Below, piece after piece: positions 43,136 through 51,297 of a DNA stretch of 64,000 nucleotides (positions within the stretch are counted from its first letter, which is position 1; each line of letters starts with the position of its first letter). Source of the DNA: JANWVO01 sp037446555 (GTDB lineage Bacteria > Acidobacteriota > Terriglobia > Bryobacterales > Bryobacteraceae). The notes beneath the pieces were generated by a model. The model saw only the letters and a program-made list of their open reading frames with translations, was not told where the DNA came from and did not search any database. The stretch is taken from the NCBI GenBank assembly GCA_037446555.1, contig JBBIIK010000006.1, positions 1 through 64,000 of the forward strand, written 5' to 3'. A program made the translations under genes and the position numbers.

Positions 43136-45244
43136 TCAGTCTTCCAGCGCCAGCACCTCGTACAGCGCCACCGCCGGCGTGTGCGCCTCCAGCCATCCGT
43201 CACGGTACTGGAACGCGGCCTCCCGGTCCGCCCAAAGCCACCGCGCACGCCGCGGTCGCCGCGCCACGCGCAGCCGCAGCCGCTGCGGCGGCAGCGGAAT
43301 GTGCTCGCGGACCGGCCCCTTCATCGCGTAAGGGTTCGTCAGATTCACCAAATGCACCGTGGTCGACGCAGCCTGCCGCCACACCGCCACATCCACCAGC
43401 CCCGGTCCCTCCACGGTCAACACCGGCGCCTCGTTCAGCGCCCAGCGCACCGCGTTGGCCAGCAGCCGCCCGTGATCGGGGCACAGCACCTCCCAGAACG
43501 TCCGGTCGATGTCCCACGGAAAGTACACCACGCGGCCCTTGCCGATCGTCCGGCACACCACTGCCGGAATCCTCGTCGGCGGCTGCCGCACGTAGACCTC
43601 TTCCATCGGGAGATCCGGATAGGTGGGCATCGTCGTCAGCGGCGGCAGCTCGCGCGAATGCGGTTCTATCTCCACTCGCCGCACACCATGGATGAAGCGG
43701 CCCGCGTCGCGCAATCCTTCCAGCAGAGGATGCTCGCGGTCCCGGATGTCGATATACGCATTCTGCTGCCGCGCAATCGTGCGCCCCGCCCACGAGCAGC
43801 CGAACAGCTCCGCCAGCCCGAAATCCTGCCGCCTGCGCCCGCTTTCGTCATAGAGCGAAGTTTCGTGCGTCGCCACCAGCCCTCCGCCGCCTTCCACAAA
43901 CGCCCGCAGTTGATCACACTGTTTGTCCGACAGCGCCGCAATGTTGGGCAGCATCAGCGCGCGGAAGTTCCGCAGATGCTCCGCGTCCAGCAAGCCGTCG
44001 TGCGCCATCTCGAACGGGATGCGCGCCTCGATCAATGCATGGAAGGCGCCGCGGATGAAATCGTCGGCGTCCGCCGCCACGCGCAGCGCCGTCTGCTGCG
44101 AAAACACGATGGCCGCGCGCGCCAGATTCGCCTCGTTGCGGAAGTACCGCTCGTGCCGCGCATGCAAGGCGAAGATCTGCTCCACCGGCTCAAACCACTG
44201 CGAGTCCAGCGGCTTCGCATTGAACTTCGTGATCCACGGCCGCATTCCATGGGCCATGCCGTCGGCCGCCCAAAGCTGGATCTCCGCCGGCTGCTGCGTG
44301 GAGTCCTTCCAGCGGTAAGGCGCCTCCAGCCCCACGGAGATGATCCCCGCCACGGGCTTGCCGCCCAGCGCCGCGCGGTACTCGCGCGCGTTCTTCCCGT
44401 TCGCCCACGCCAGTTGCACCCCGTAGCGCGCCTGCCGGTCGGCCACCAGAAAGGGGGCGCGCTCGCCCGCTCGCTTCATGTCCAGCTCCGCGTTCGCCCC
44501 TCCGCCCGTGTTCGGAATGAACGCCGCCTGCGGCCTCGCCGCACGCGCGGCAGCATCCAGCACGTCCCACAGCTCGAACAGCCGTTGATTGGAAAACTCG
44601 CGCCACGCGGTCCACGCGGGGTCGGAGCGGTCCGCCTTGCGCGGAAGATCGCGCCCGGCAAACGCCCGGAAGTTGCGCCGGCAGTGATCGCACCAGCATA
44701 TGCCGGAGCCGGACCAGCGGTTGGAGAAGATCCCGTCGATGTCATAGCGCTCCGCAATCTCATGCACCACATCGCGCATGAACTCGAAGTTGTATGGGCC
44801 CAGCCCGCATGTCACCCAGTAGTCCGGCATCGCCCAGTGCCGCCGCGGCTTGCCCTCGGCGTCCCGTGCAATCCAGTCCGGGTGCGCCTGGAAAACATCG
44901 TCATGCGCCGCATGCGGATCCACGCGCGCTAGGATCGCCAGCCCCATCTTGCGGCACTCGGCCGCCAGTTCGCCGAACGGGTCCTGCCCCTCCTTCAGGA
45001 ACCGCGACTTGTAGTGCAGCGGGATCCGCGTCGGATAGAACGCCACGCATCCGCCCGCCGACAGGCACACGCCTTGCGCCTGAACGCGCCGGATGTAGTC
45101 CAGCCAGAACTTCATGTCATAGCGGCCGGGGTCGTCCTCGACGAAGGCCAACTGAAGCCACCGCATCGGCTCGGCCAACCGCGAGCCGGGAGCGTTCGGC
45201 AACGCCGCAACCAGCGGCGAGGCGGCAAATTCTCTTCGGGTCAT
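43136..45244 (-). CDS. Secreted hydrolase-like protein, paralogue 2
   Basis: The 702-residue protein begins MTRREFAASPLVAALP, a twin-arginine-like leader. It shares with the 1293-3404 protein GGCVAFYPTRIPLHYKSRF, ERYDIDGIFSNRWSGSG, the cysteine pair in CWCDHCRRNF and VATHETSLYDESGRRRQDFGLAELFG. It therefore appears to be a TIM-barrel, GH-like enzyme with a GATase-like second half. The start ATG at 45244 was chosen for the leader; the open frame extends further without family-like sequence. Substrate unknown. Confidence 0.65.
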   Translation of the reverse strand: MTRREFAASPLVAALPNAPGSRLAEPMRWLQLAFVEDDPGRYDMKFWLDYIRRVQAQGVCLSAGGCVAFYPTRIPLHYKSRFLKEGQDPFGELAAECRKMGLAILARVDPHAAHDDVFQAHPDWIARDAEGKPRRHWAMPDYWVTCGLGPYNFEFMRDVVHEIAERYDIDGIFSNRWSGSGICWCDHCRRNFRAFAGRDLPRKADRSDPAWTAWREFSNQRLFELWDVLDAAARAARPQAAFIPNTGGGANAELDMKRAGERAPFLVADRQARYGVQLAWANGKNAREYRAALGGKPVAGIISVGLEAPYRWKDSTQQPAEIQLWAADGMAHGMRPWITKFNAKPLDSQWFEPVEQIFALHARHERYFRNEANLARAAIVFSQQTALRVAADADDFIRGAFHALIEARIPFEMAHDGLLDAEHLRNFRALMLPNIAALSDKQCDQLRAFVEGGGGLVATHETSLYDESGRRRQDFGLAELFGCSWAGRTIARQQNAYIDIRDREHPLLEGLRDAGRFIHGVRRVEIEPHSRELPPLTTMPTYPDLPMEEVYVRQPPTRIPAVVCRTIGKGRVVYFPWDIDRTFWEVLCPDHGRLLANAVRWALNEAPVLTVEGPGLVDVAVWRQAASTTVHLVNLTNPYAMKGPVREHIPLPPQRLRLRVARRPRRARWLWADREAAFQYRDGWLEAHTPAVALYEVLALED

Positions 45245-45313
45245 CGTGGTTTCAGCTCCGTCCCGGGTGTTGCCTGTGCACGAGGCAGCATACACTGAAG
45301 CGAGGGGAAAATC

Positions 45314-48007
45314 ATGGCCCGCGCAACAATTGTCATTGTCCTCGTTCTCGTGCTGTTCAGCGCCCGGTGGCTGGCGGGTTTGGCCATTGAATACCAATGG
45401 TGGAAGGAGATGCAGCAGGTGGAGACATGGCTCCAGATGCTCTCTTACAACCTGATTCCCGCCTCCCTCGGTGCCATCGTCGCCTTCATCGCATTCTGGG
45501 TGGCGCACGCCCGCGGCATGAAGCACGCCGGCACAGGGCTGCGCGAACACCCCTTGTATGCGCGCCTGTCCACCCTCGCCATCTTTCTTGTCGCAGCCCT
45601 TGTGTCCTCCTCCGCCATCGACTCCTGGGCCATCGTCCGCTGGGCCGGCAGCCGCGGCGCGCCCGCCGGTTGGACCGATCCCGTCTTCGGCAATCCCCCC
45701 GGCTTCTACTTCTTTGACCTGCCGTTCTACCGCGTGCTGCTGCGCTTCGTGCTGGCCGTCACGTTCGTCGCCGGACTCCTGTTTTGGGCCGCTGCGCGCT
45801 TCTGGGAGCTCAGAAACCGCATCTCTTGGGCCGAAGAGACAGGCTTCCGCTACGACGTCGACCTGAGCGACCTGCGAGGCTCTTTCGATTCGCGTTTCCT
45901 GCGTGCTGCCGCGGCGCTGTTCCTCACCGCCTGGGCCGTCTCCATCCTCCTCGGCCGCTACGACCTCCTCTTCGAAGACCACGGCTCGCTGGTCGGCGTC
46001 GACTGGACCGCGGAGAACGTGAGCCTCCCCCTGATCTACGTCAAGACCCTCGCCGCCCTGCTGGCCGCGGGAGCCTTTCTCCTCGGCCGCTGGAAATGGG
46101 CGCTCGTCTTTCCCGCCGCGCTCCTCGCCGGCGCCGTCATCCCGCCGCTCGTCAGCTCGCTCTACGTGCGCCCCAGCGAAATCACCATCCAGCGCCCTTA
46201 CATCGAGCGCCACATCGCCGCCACCCGCGCCGCCTACCGCCTCGACCGCCGCACCGTCGAAGTCGACTTCCCCGCCCAGCTGGAAGCGCCCGTCGACCGC
46301 ACCCGCCACCGCGCCCTCTTCGACAACGTCCGCCTCTGGGACTGGCGCGCCTTCCACGACACCGTCACGCAAATCCAGGCCCTGCGGCCCTATTACGTCT
46401 TCAACGACTCCGACGTCGACCGCTACTTCATCGACGGCCAGCTCCGGCAGATCCTCATCACGCCGCGCGAGATCGACGTCGCCCAACTGCCGGCCGACGC
46501 CCGGGCGCGCTGGATCAACCCCCACTTCGTCTACACCCACGGCTACGGCATGGTGGCCGCCGAAGCCGCGCGCATCACGCAGGACGGCCTGCCCTACCTT
46601 CTCATCCAGGACGCTCCGCCCGCTGTGAAGACGAAATCGCTGCGCCTCACGCGTCCGGAGATTTACTTCGGAGAGGTCTCACACGAGCCCGTCTTCGTTC
46701 ACACCAAACAACCCGAGTTCGACTACCCGTCGGGATCGGGCAATGTGGAGACGCGATACGGCGGCCGCGGCGGCTTCCCCATCTCCTCCATGCCGCTGCG
46801 CTTCGCCGCCGCCCTCCTCTACGGCGACTGGAACATCGTCCTCACCTCCTACATCACGCCCGAGAGCCGCATGATCATCCGCCGCAAGGTGCGCGAGCGG
46901 CTCCAGGCGCTGGCCGAATTCCTTCTTTGGGATCAGGACCCCTATCTCGTTATCACCGAAGAGGGGCGGCTGGTGTGGATGGTGGACGGCTACACGGCCA
47001 GCGCCGGCCACCCCTACTCGCGCTTCTTGCGGCTCGAGGGCGCCGGACTGCTGAACTACATCCGCAATTCGGTGAAAGCCACCGTCGACGCCTACGACGG
47101 CACCATCCGCATCTACGTCTTCGACGAGGAGGATCCGATCCTCGCCTCCTACCGCAAGCTCTTCCCGCGCCTGTTCCATCCGGCAAGCGAAATGCCCCCC
47201 GGCATCCGCGCCCATGCCCGCTATCCGGAAACCATCTTCCGCGTGCAGGCGGAGATCTACCGCACCTACCACATGACCGATCCGGAGGCCTTTTACAACA
47301 AGGAAGACGTCTGGGACCTCGCCCGCAACATGAACAGCCCCGGCGGACGTCCGCAGCCGGTGACGCCCACCTACATCGTCGCCGCTCTGCCCGGCAGCGA
47401 CGAGCCGGAGTTCCTGCTGATGACCACCTTCACGCCGCGCAACAAGGACAACCTCATCGGGCTGATGGTGGCGCGTTGCGACGGCGATTCGCTCGGCGAG
47501 CTGCACTTCCTCCAGCTCTCCAAGCAGCAGTTGATCTTCGGCCCGATGCAGATCGAGGCCCGCATCAACCAGGATCAGAACATCAGCAAGGATCTGACCC
47601 TGTGGAACCAGCAGGGCTCCCAGGTGCTGCGCGGGCAGATGCTCGTTCTGCCGGTCGAGAACACGCTGGTCTACATCGAGCCCATCTACATCCAGGCTGC
47701 CGAAGCGCGCATGCCGCAGCTCAAGAAAGTTGTGGCAGCCATGGGCAACCGGCTCATCTATGCCGATACATATGGGGATGCGCTGGTCCAGTTGACAGGC
47801 CAGGCCGCCCCCGCGGCGAGAACCGCGGAAACCTCGGCCCCGGCGCCCGCGCCGGCGGCGAAGCCCGACGAGCGGCGTCAGATCCTGGAAGAAATCTCCC
47901 GGCGGCTCCAGCGGTACCGGGAGTTGATGGGGCAGGGCCGGTTTGCCGACGCCGGACGCGAAATCGAAGAGCTGGAGCGGCTTGCCCGGCAGGCGCGGCA
48001 GGAATGA
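45314..48007 (+). CDS. UPF0182 membrane protein
   Basis: The 897-residue protein has seven N-terminal membrane helices and long soluble domains of the UPF0182 (COG1615) family: YQWWKEMQQVETWLQMLSYN and the IYVFDEEDPILASYRKLFP block. The C-terminal tail has a helical, Ala/Pro-rich coiled-coil-like end. No molecular function is established for the family. It starts at ATG 45314 with GAGGGGAAA upstream and is divergent from the hydrolase-like gene at 45244. Confidence 0.88.
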   Translation: MARATIVIVLVLVLFSARWLAGLAIEYQWWKEMQQVETWLQMLSYNLIPASLGAIVAFIAFWVAHARGMKHAGTGLREHPLYARLSTLAIFLVAALVSSSAIDSWAIVRWAGSRGAPAGWTDPVFGNPPGFYFFDLPFYRVLLRFVLAVTFVAGLLFWAAARFWELRNRISWAEETGFRYDVDLSDLRGSFDSRFLRAAAALFLTAWAVSILLGRYDLLFEDHGSLVGVDWTAENVSLPLIYVKTLAALLAAGAFLLGRWKWALVFPAALLAGAVIPPLVSSLYVRPSEITIQRPYIERHIAATRAAYRLDRRTVEVDFPAQLEAPVDRTRHRALFDNVRLWDWRAFHDTVTQIQALRPYYVFNDSDVDRYFIDGQLRQILITPREIDVAQLPADARARWINPHFVYTHGYGMVAAEAARITQDGLPYLLIQDAPPAVKTKSLRLTRPEIYFGEVSHEPVFVHTKQPEFDYPSGSGNVETRYGGRGGFPISSMPLRFAAALLYGDWNIVLTSYITPESRMIIRRKVRERLQALAEFLLWDQDPYLVITEEGRLVWMVDGYTASAGHPYSRFLRLEGAGLLNYIRNSVKATVDAYDGTIRIYVFDEEDPILASYRKLFPRLFHPASEMPPGIRAHARYPETIFRVQAEIYRTYHMTDPEAFYNKEDVWDLARNMNSPGGRPQPVTPTYIVAALPGSDEPEFLLMTTFTPRNKDNLIGLMVARCDGDSLGELHFLQLSKQQLIFGPMQIEARINQDQNISKDLTLWNQQGSQVLRGQMLVLPVENTLVYIEPIYIQAAEARMPQLKKVVAAMGNRLIYADTYGDALVQLTGQAAPAARTAETSAPAPAPAAKPDERRQILEEISRRLQRYRELMGQGRFADAGREIEELERLARQARQE

Positions 48008-48101
48008 GGCGAAGCCAGAAAGGACGCCCGGCAAATATCAGTGACTCGGGGGATTCCTTTTGAGGCTCTCCCTCATTAAACTGGCTCAAGGGAACTGGAC
48101 C

Positions 48102-48482
48102 GTGGAGGAGAAGGCCAAGAAGCGCATCCTGGTGGTGGACGACGATGCCGGCGTGCGCGACGTGTTGAGAAGCATGCTGGAGATGGCCGGCTACTCGGTC
48201 AGCCTCGCAGAAAACGGCAAGGAAGCCATGCGGGCTCTTCGGGTGGAGGGAGCGGATCTGATCCTCACCGATCTCGTGATGCCCGAGCAGGAGGGGATCG
48301 AGACCATCAAGGCGCTGCGGCAGGAATACCCTGGCCTGAAGGTCATCGCTATGAGCGGGGCGTTCGGAGGAGACTATCTTCGCATCGCCGCCTACCTCGG
48401 GGCGCACGGCACCCTGCCCAAGCCTATCCAGATGGACGCGCTCTTGAAACTGGTTGCGAACGTTCTTGGCGACCAGGCCTGA
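48102..48482 (+). CDS. Single-domain response regulator receiver (CheY-like)
   Basis: The 126-residue protein has the acidic pocket ILVVDDDAGVRDVL, the phospho-acceptor aspartate in LILTDLVMPEQEG, a threonine/serine region IAMSG and the lysine of LPKPI. It is a stand-alone receiver without an output domain, likely a phospho-signal carrier. The start is uncertain: a GTG at 48102 begins the domain (VEEKAKKRILVV), but the frame is open to a TTG at 48060. No histidine kinase is near. Confidence 0.82.
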   Translation: MEEKAKKRILVVDDDAGVRDVLRSMLEMAGYSVSLAENGKEAMRALRVEGADLILTDLVMPEQEGIETIKALRQEYPGLKVIAMSGAFGGDYLRIAAYLGAHGTLPKPIQMDALLKLVANVLGDQA

Positions 48483-48495
48483 CCCGCCATCAGAC

Positions 48496-49284
48496 TTACT
48501 GTCCGGGCCAGGGGCGGCGCGACAACCGCGGGTCCTGTTTCTGGCTGTCGCGGCCCGGAGGCACAACGGCCGGCCTCCCCGCAGCAGGCGGCAGCCCCTC
48601 CAGTTCGGACTCCTCGAACTTCAGCGTGCGGTCCAGGATCATCTCCACCGTCGATCCGCGCTCCAGTATCGCGTCCGGGCCCCGCGTCAACATCACGCCC
48701 GCCAGCCCGGCGGCGGCCCCCGCCGCAGCGCCGATGCCCGCGCCCTTGCCCGTTCGCGTCGCCACCCCGCCGATCATCGTGCCCCAACCCGCAGCCTCGC
48801 CGACCTTCACCGCATCTCCGCTCTTGTTCGTTTCCCCTTCCACCTTGCCCTCGGTGCGGTCCACGCGTCCGGGGTTGGAGGCGTCCAGAGTGTGCACCGC
48901 GGCGCGGAAGTCCCGCGTCACTCCGTTCGGCAGCGTCAGCGCGTCGAAGCGCACATAAAGCTCGGCGCGGCCCTTCACGCGCCCCCCGCGCTTCACTTGC
49001 GTCACAGTGCCCGTCACATACGAGCCGGGAGGAATCACGATCCGTCCCCCGGAGAGCACGGGGAATGCCGTCTGCAAGTACACGCGATCGCCGATGGCGG
49101 CTGTCTTCGTGCTCACGCTATTGATCAACTGCAGCGGGATCTTCGTGCTCTCGGGCACCGTGTAGACGCGCTCCTCTGTGGCGGGAGCAGCGGTCTGAAC
49201 CTCCGGCTTGGCCTCAGGCCATTGCGCTGGCGCCGCAACTGCAAGCGCAGCCAGCATCGGGATGCAAAGGGCGATGGGTCTCAC
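48496..49284 (-). CDS. Secreted protein with VirB10-like beta region and glycine zipper
   Basis: The 262-residue protein has a leader (IALCIPMLAALAVAAPAQ). The central part (TKIPLQLINSVSTKTAAIGDRVYLQTAFPV, then GGRIVIPPGSYVTGTVTQV) resembles the beta-barrel region of TrbI/VirB10-type and related acidobacterial proteins. A glycine-alanine zipper (GAGIGAAAGAAAGLAGVM) follows, suggesting membrane association or oligomer formation. No secretion system genes are nearby, so a VirB10 role is not inferred. It is convergent with the receiver gene. Confidence 0.6.
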   Translation of the reverse strand: MRPIALCIPMLAALAVAAPAQWPEAKPEVQTAAPATEERVYTVPESTKIPLQLINSVSTKTAAIGDRVYLQTAFPVLSGGRIVIPPGSYVTGTVTQVKRGGRVKGRAELYVRFDALTLPNGVTRDFRAAVHTLDASNPGRVDRTEGKVEGETNKSGDAVKVGEAAGWGTMIGGVATRTGKGAGIGAAAGAAAGLAGVMLTRGPDAILERGSTVEMILDRTLKFEESELEGLPPAAGRPAVVPPGRDSQKQDPRLSRRPWPGQ

Positions 49285-49346
49285 GCGGTTTCCCTCCCTC
49301 TTAGGCTAAACCCATGGCGGGCCCGCGCCAAGCGACCCGGCGCCCG

Positions 49347-50192
49347 TCAATGCGTGGAACGCAGCCGCTCCTCGGCTGGTTGCGCCAGGGACGGCGCCAC
49401 GTGCAGACGAATGCCCGCCTGCGTGACCTCCTCGCCGATAGCGATCCGGACTTCCGGATCCGCCCCGGTCCAGTCCGGCAGGCGGAACCGGACCTCGTAA
49501 ATCCCGGCCGAGCCCACGGTAAGCCCCGCGTAGACAATGTGACCGGCAGGCAGTTCGATGCCATCCAGGTAGATCCGCATCAAGTCCCGCGCTTTCAGCT
49601 CGTTTGGGCGCGCCGCCGGCTGTTGGTTGATGGGGCGGCGCAGCGTCGGCCCCCAGCCGGTACCGTATAGGATGACTTCCTCCCCCGGATGCAAAGGACG
49701 CTCCGCCTGACACCATTCCTCTGTCACGGTATGACGGGCCAGCGCCCACCCTTCCTCCAGAGGCAGCAGCGCCGGGACCGCTTCTTTCAGCCTCACCCGC
49801 GCCGACGGCCCCAGCAATGCATTTCTCGTCAGGACCACGCTCGCCGGGCCTGGCAGCAGCTCGGGCGGCACGACGAAAACCACCGCATCGGGCGAGGCAT
49901 ACTCGATGGCCGCCAGAATCCCGTTCACCCGCACCGTCACTCCCGTGCCCGGCAGAATCGTTGGAAGCTGAACCGCGTTCGGGGCCACATCGGCGCGAGA
50001 GGCCACTCCATTGCTCAGGTCTTCCCCGAAAACGACCGCCAGCGTATTGGGCGCCAGCTCTCCGGCCGCGTTGCTGCCCAGCACGTAAACGGAACTGCTG
50101 CTGTAGGTGATCGCCCGCCGCTCGCCGGGAGGCGCGGCAAGAACGACGCTTGCCGCCAGCACGAGCGGGGCGCCGGCAAAGCGCCACCGCAT
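49347..50192 (-). CDS. TIGR03437-type ('Solibacter' C-terminal domain) secreted protein
   Basis: The 281-residue protein has a leader (LVLAASVVLAAPPG) and the domain motifs I associate with TIGR03437, a family expanded in Solibacter and relatives: SNAAGELAPNTLAVVFGEDLS, VTVRVNGILAAIEYASPDAVVFVVPPEL, GEEVILYGTGWGPT and AGLTVGSAGIYEVRFRLP. The function of the family is unknown; it resembles immunoglobulin-like beta domains in secreted proteins. Here it makes up nearly the whole protein. It is a strong taxonomic pointer. Confidence 0.8.
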   Translation of the reverse strand: MRWRFAGAPLVLAASVVLAAPPGERRAITYSSSSVYVLGSNAAGELAPNTLAVVFGEDLSNGVASRADVAPNAVQLPTILPGTGVTVRVNGILAAIEYASPDAVVFVVPPELLPGPASVVLTRNALLGPSARVRLKEAVPALLPLEEGWALARHTVTEEWCQAERPLHPGEEVILYGTGWGPTLRRPINQQPAARPNELKARDLMRIYLDGIELPAGHIVYAGLTVGSAGIYEVRFRLPDWTGADPEVRIAIGEEVTQAGIRLHVAPSLAQPAEERLRSTH

Positions 50193-50249
50193 TCACTCCG
50201 ATGCTACGGCGGCGGCATGCGGTTGTCGATATCCCGAATCACCTGGCGG

Positions 50250-51245
50250 TTATAGCCTCTCAGGCAACAGCGCCAGGGCCTTCCTCGCCATGGATGCCAG
50301 CGGCAGCCCGTCCAGGGTTTGCAGATCATGCCAGTGGCAGCCGGCAGGAGCGCGGTTCAGGCGTCCCAGCCACACCTCCACCGTGTAATCATGGCGCGTG
50401 ATCGAATGCCGGAAGCTGCCCATGCGCTTCAACGGCTTCGCGGCGGGCACCTCTTCCAGCGCCGGCAGCTCCCAAAAGCCCGCCAGGCGCGCGGCGGAGT
50501 CTGCGCGCCGCTTCAACAGCAGGCTGCCGTTGTGCGTGATCACGGCGAGCCGCAGCTTCTCGCGAACCGGCTCCCGGCGCCGCCCCCGTACCGGAATCTC
50601 CCCGGCGAGCCCGCGCGCATGGGCCTGGCAGAGCTCCCGCCACGGGCACAGCAGACACTTCGGCTGCCGCGGAAGGCATAGCGTGGCGCCCAGCTCCATC
50701 AGCGCCTGATTGAAGTCGCCCGGGCGCTGCGGATCGAGCAGCGACTGCGCCAGCTCCTTCAGCCGCAGCCGCACCGCCGGCGAATCGACATCGCCTTCCT
50801 CCGCCGCATAGCGCGCCATCACCCGCGCCACGTTTCCATCCAGCACGGCGCAGGGCTCGTGAAAGCAGATCGATGCCACCGCCGCGGCCGTGTAGTCCCC
50901 GATGCCCGGCAGCCTCCGCCACTCCGCCGCCGTCTCCGGATATCTCCCCAGGGCGGCCAGCGCTTCCGAGGCGCGCTTGAGGTGGCGCGCGCGGGCGTAG
51001 TAGCCAAGCCCGGCCCAGAGAGCGAGCAGTTCTTCCTCCGGAGCCTCGGCCAGGCTTTGCGGCGTGGGGAAGCGGGCCAGAAAGCGCTCATAGTAAGGCA
51101 GCACCGCAGCGACGCGGGTCTGCTGCAACATGACTTCAGAAACGAGCACCCGCCACGGATCGTGCGTGCGCCTCCACGGCAGGTCCCGCTTCGCGGTGGC
51201 ATACCATTCCAGCAGCAGACGGGCGGGGCGGCGGGCATTCCGCAT
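50250..51245 (-). CDS. mutY: A/G-specific adenine DNA glycosylase
   Basis: The 331-residue protein has the helix-hairpin-helix glycosylase fold: VSEVMLQQTRVAAVLPYY (Glu/Gln active-site block), RLPGIGDYTAAAVASI (HhH), LDGNVARVMAR (catalytic Asp) and the [4Fe-4S] ligands C-x6-C-x2-C-x5-C (CLPRQPKCLLCPWRELC), then a C-terminal NUDIX-like domain that recognises 8-oxoG. It removes A opposite 8-oxoguanine. It starts at ATG 51245 and is divergent from uvrA, with 52 bases between the starts, so two repair genes may share a promoter region. Confidence 0.92.
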   Translation of the reverse strand: MRNARRPARLLLEWYATAKRDLPWRRTHDPWRVLVSEVMLQQTRVAAVLPYYERFLARFPTPQSLAEAPEEELLALWAGLGYYARARHLKRASEALAALGRYPETAAEWRRLPGIGDYTAAAVASICFHEPCAVLDGNVARVMARYAAEEGDVDSPAVRLRLKELAQSLLDPQRPGDFNQALMELGATLCLPRQPKCLLCPWRELCQAHARGLAGEIPVRGRRREPVREKLRLAVITHNGSLLLKRRADSAARLAGFWELPALEEVPAAKPLKRMGSFRHSITRHDYTVEVWLGRLNRAPAGCHWHDLQTLDGLPLASMARKALALLPERL

Positions 51246-51297
51246 GCGGTTGCTACAATAATGAGGGATTCCCCCGCGCGCGAGCAAATTCCCTGCC

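Noticed and set aside
43136..46540. Extension of the second hydrolase-like gene to 46540
   Set aside because: The upstream 432 codons are antisense to the UPF0182 gene and show no family-like sequence. The start at 45244 has a leader.
48496..49284. VirB10/TrbI assignment implying a type IV secretion system
   Set aside because: Only a loose resemblance in a beta region; no other secretion genes are near.
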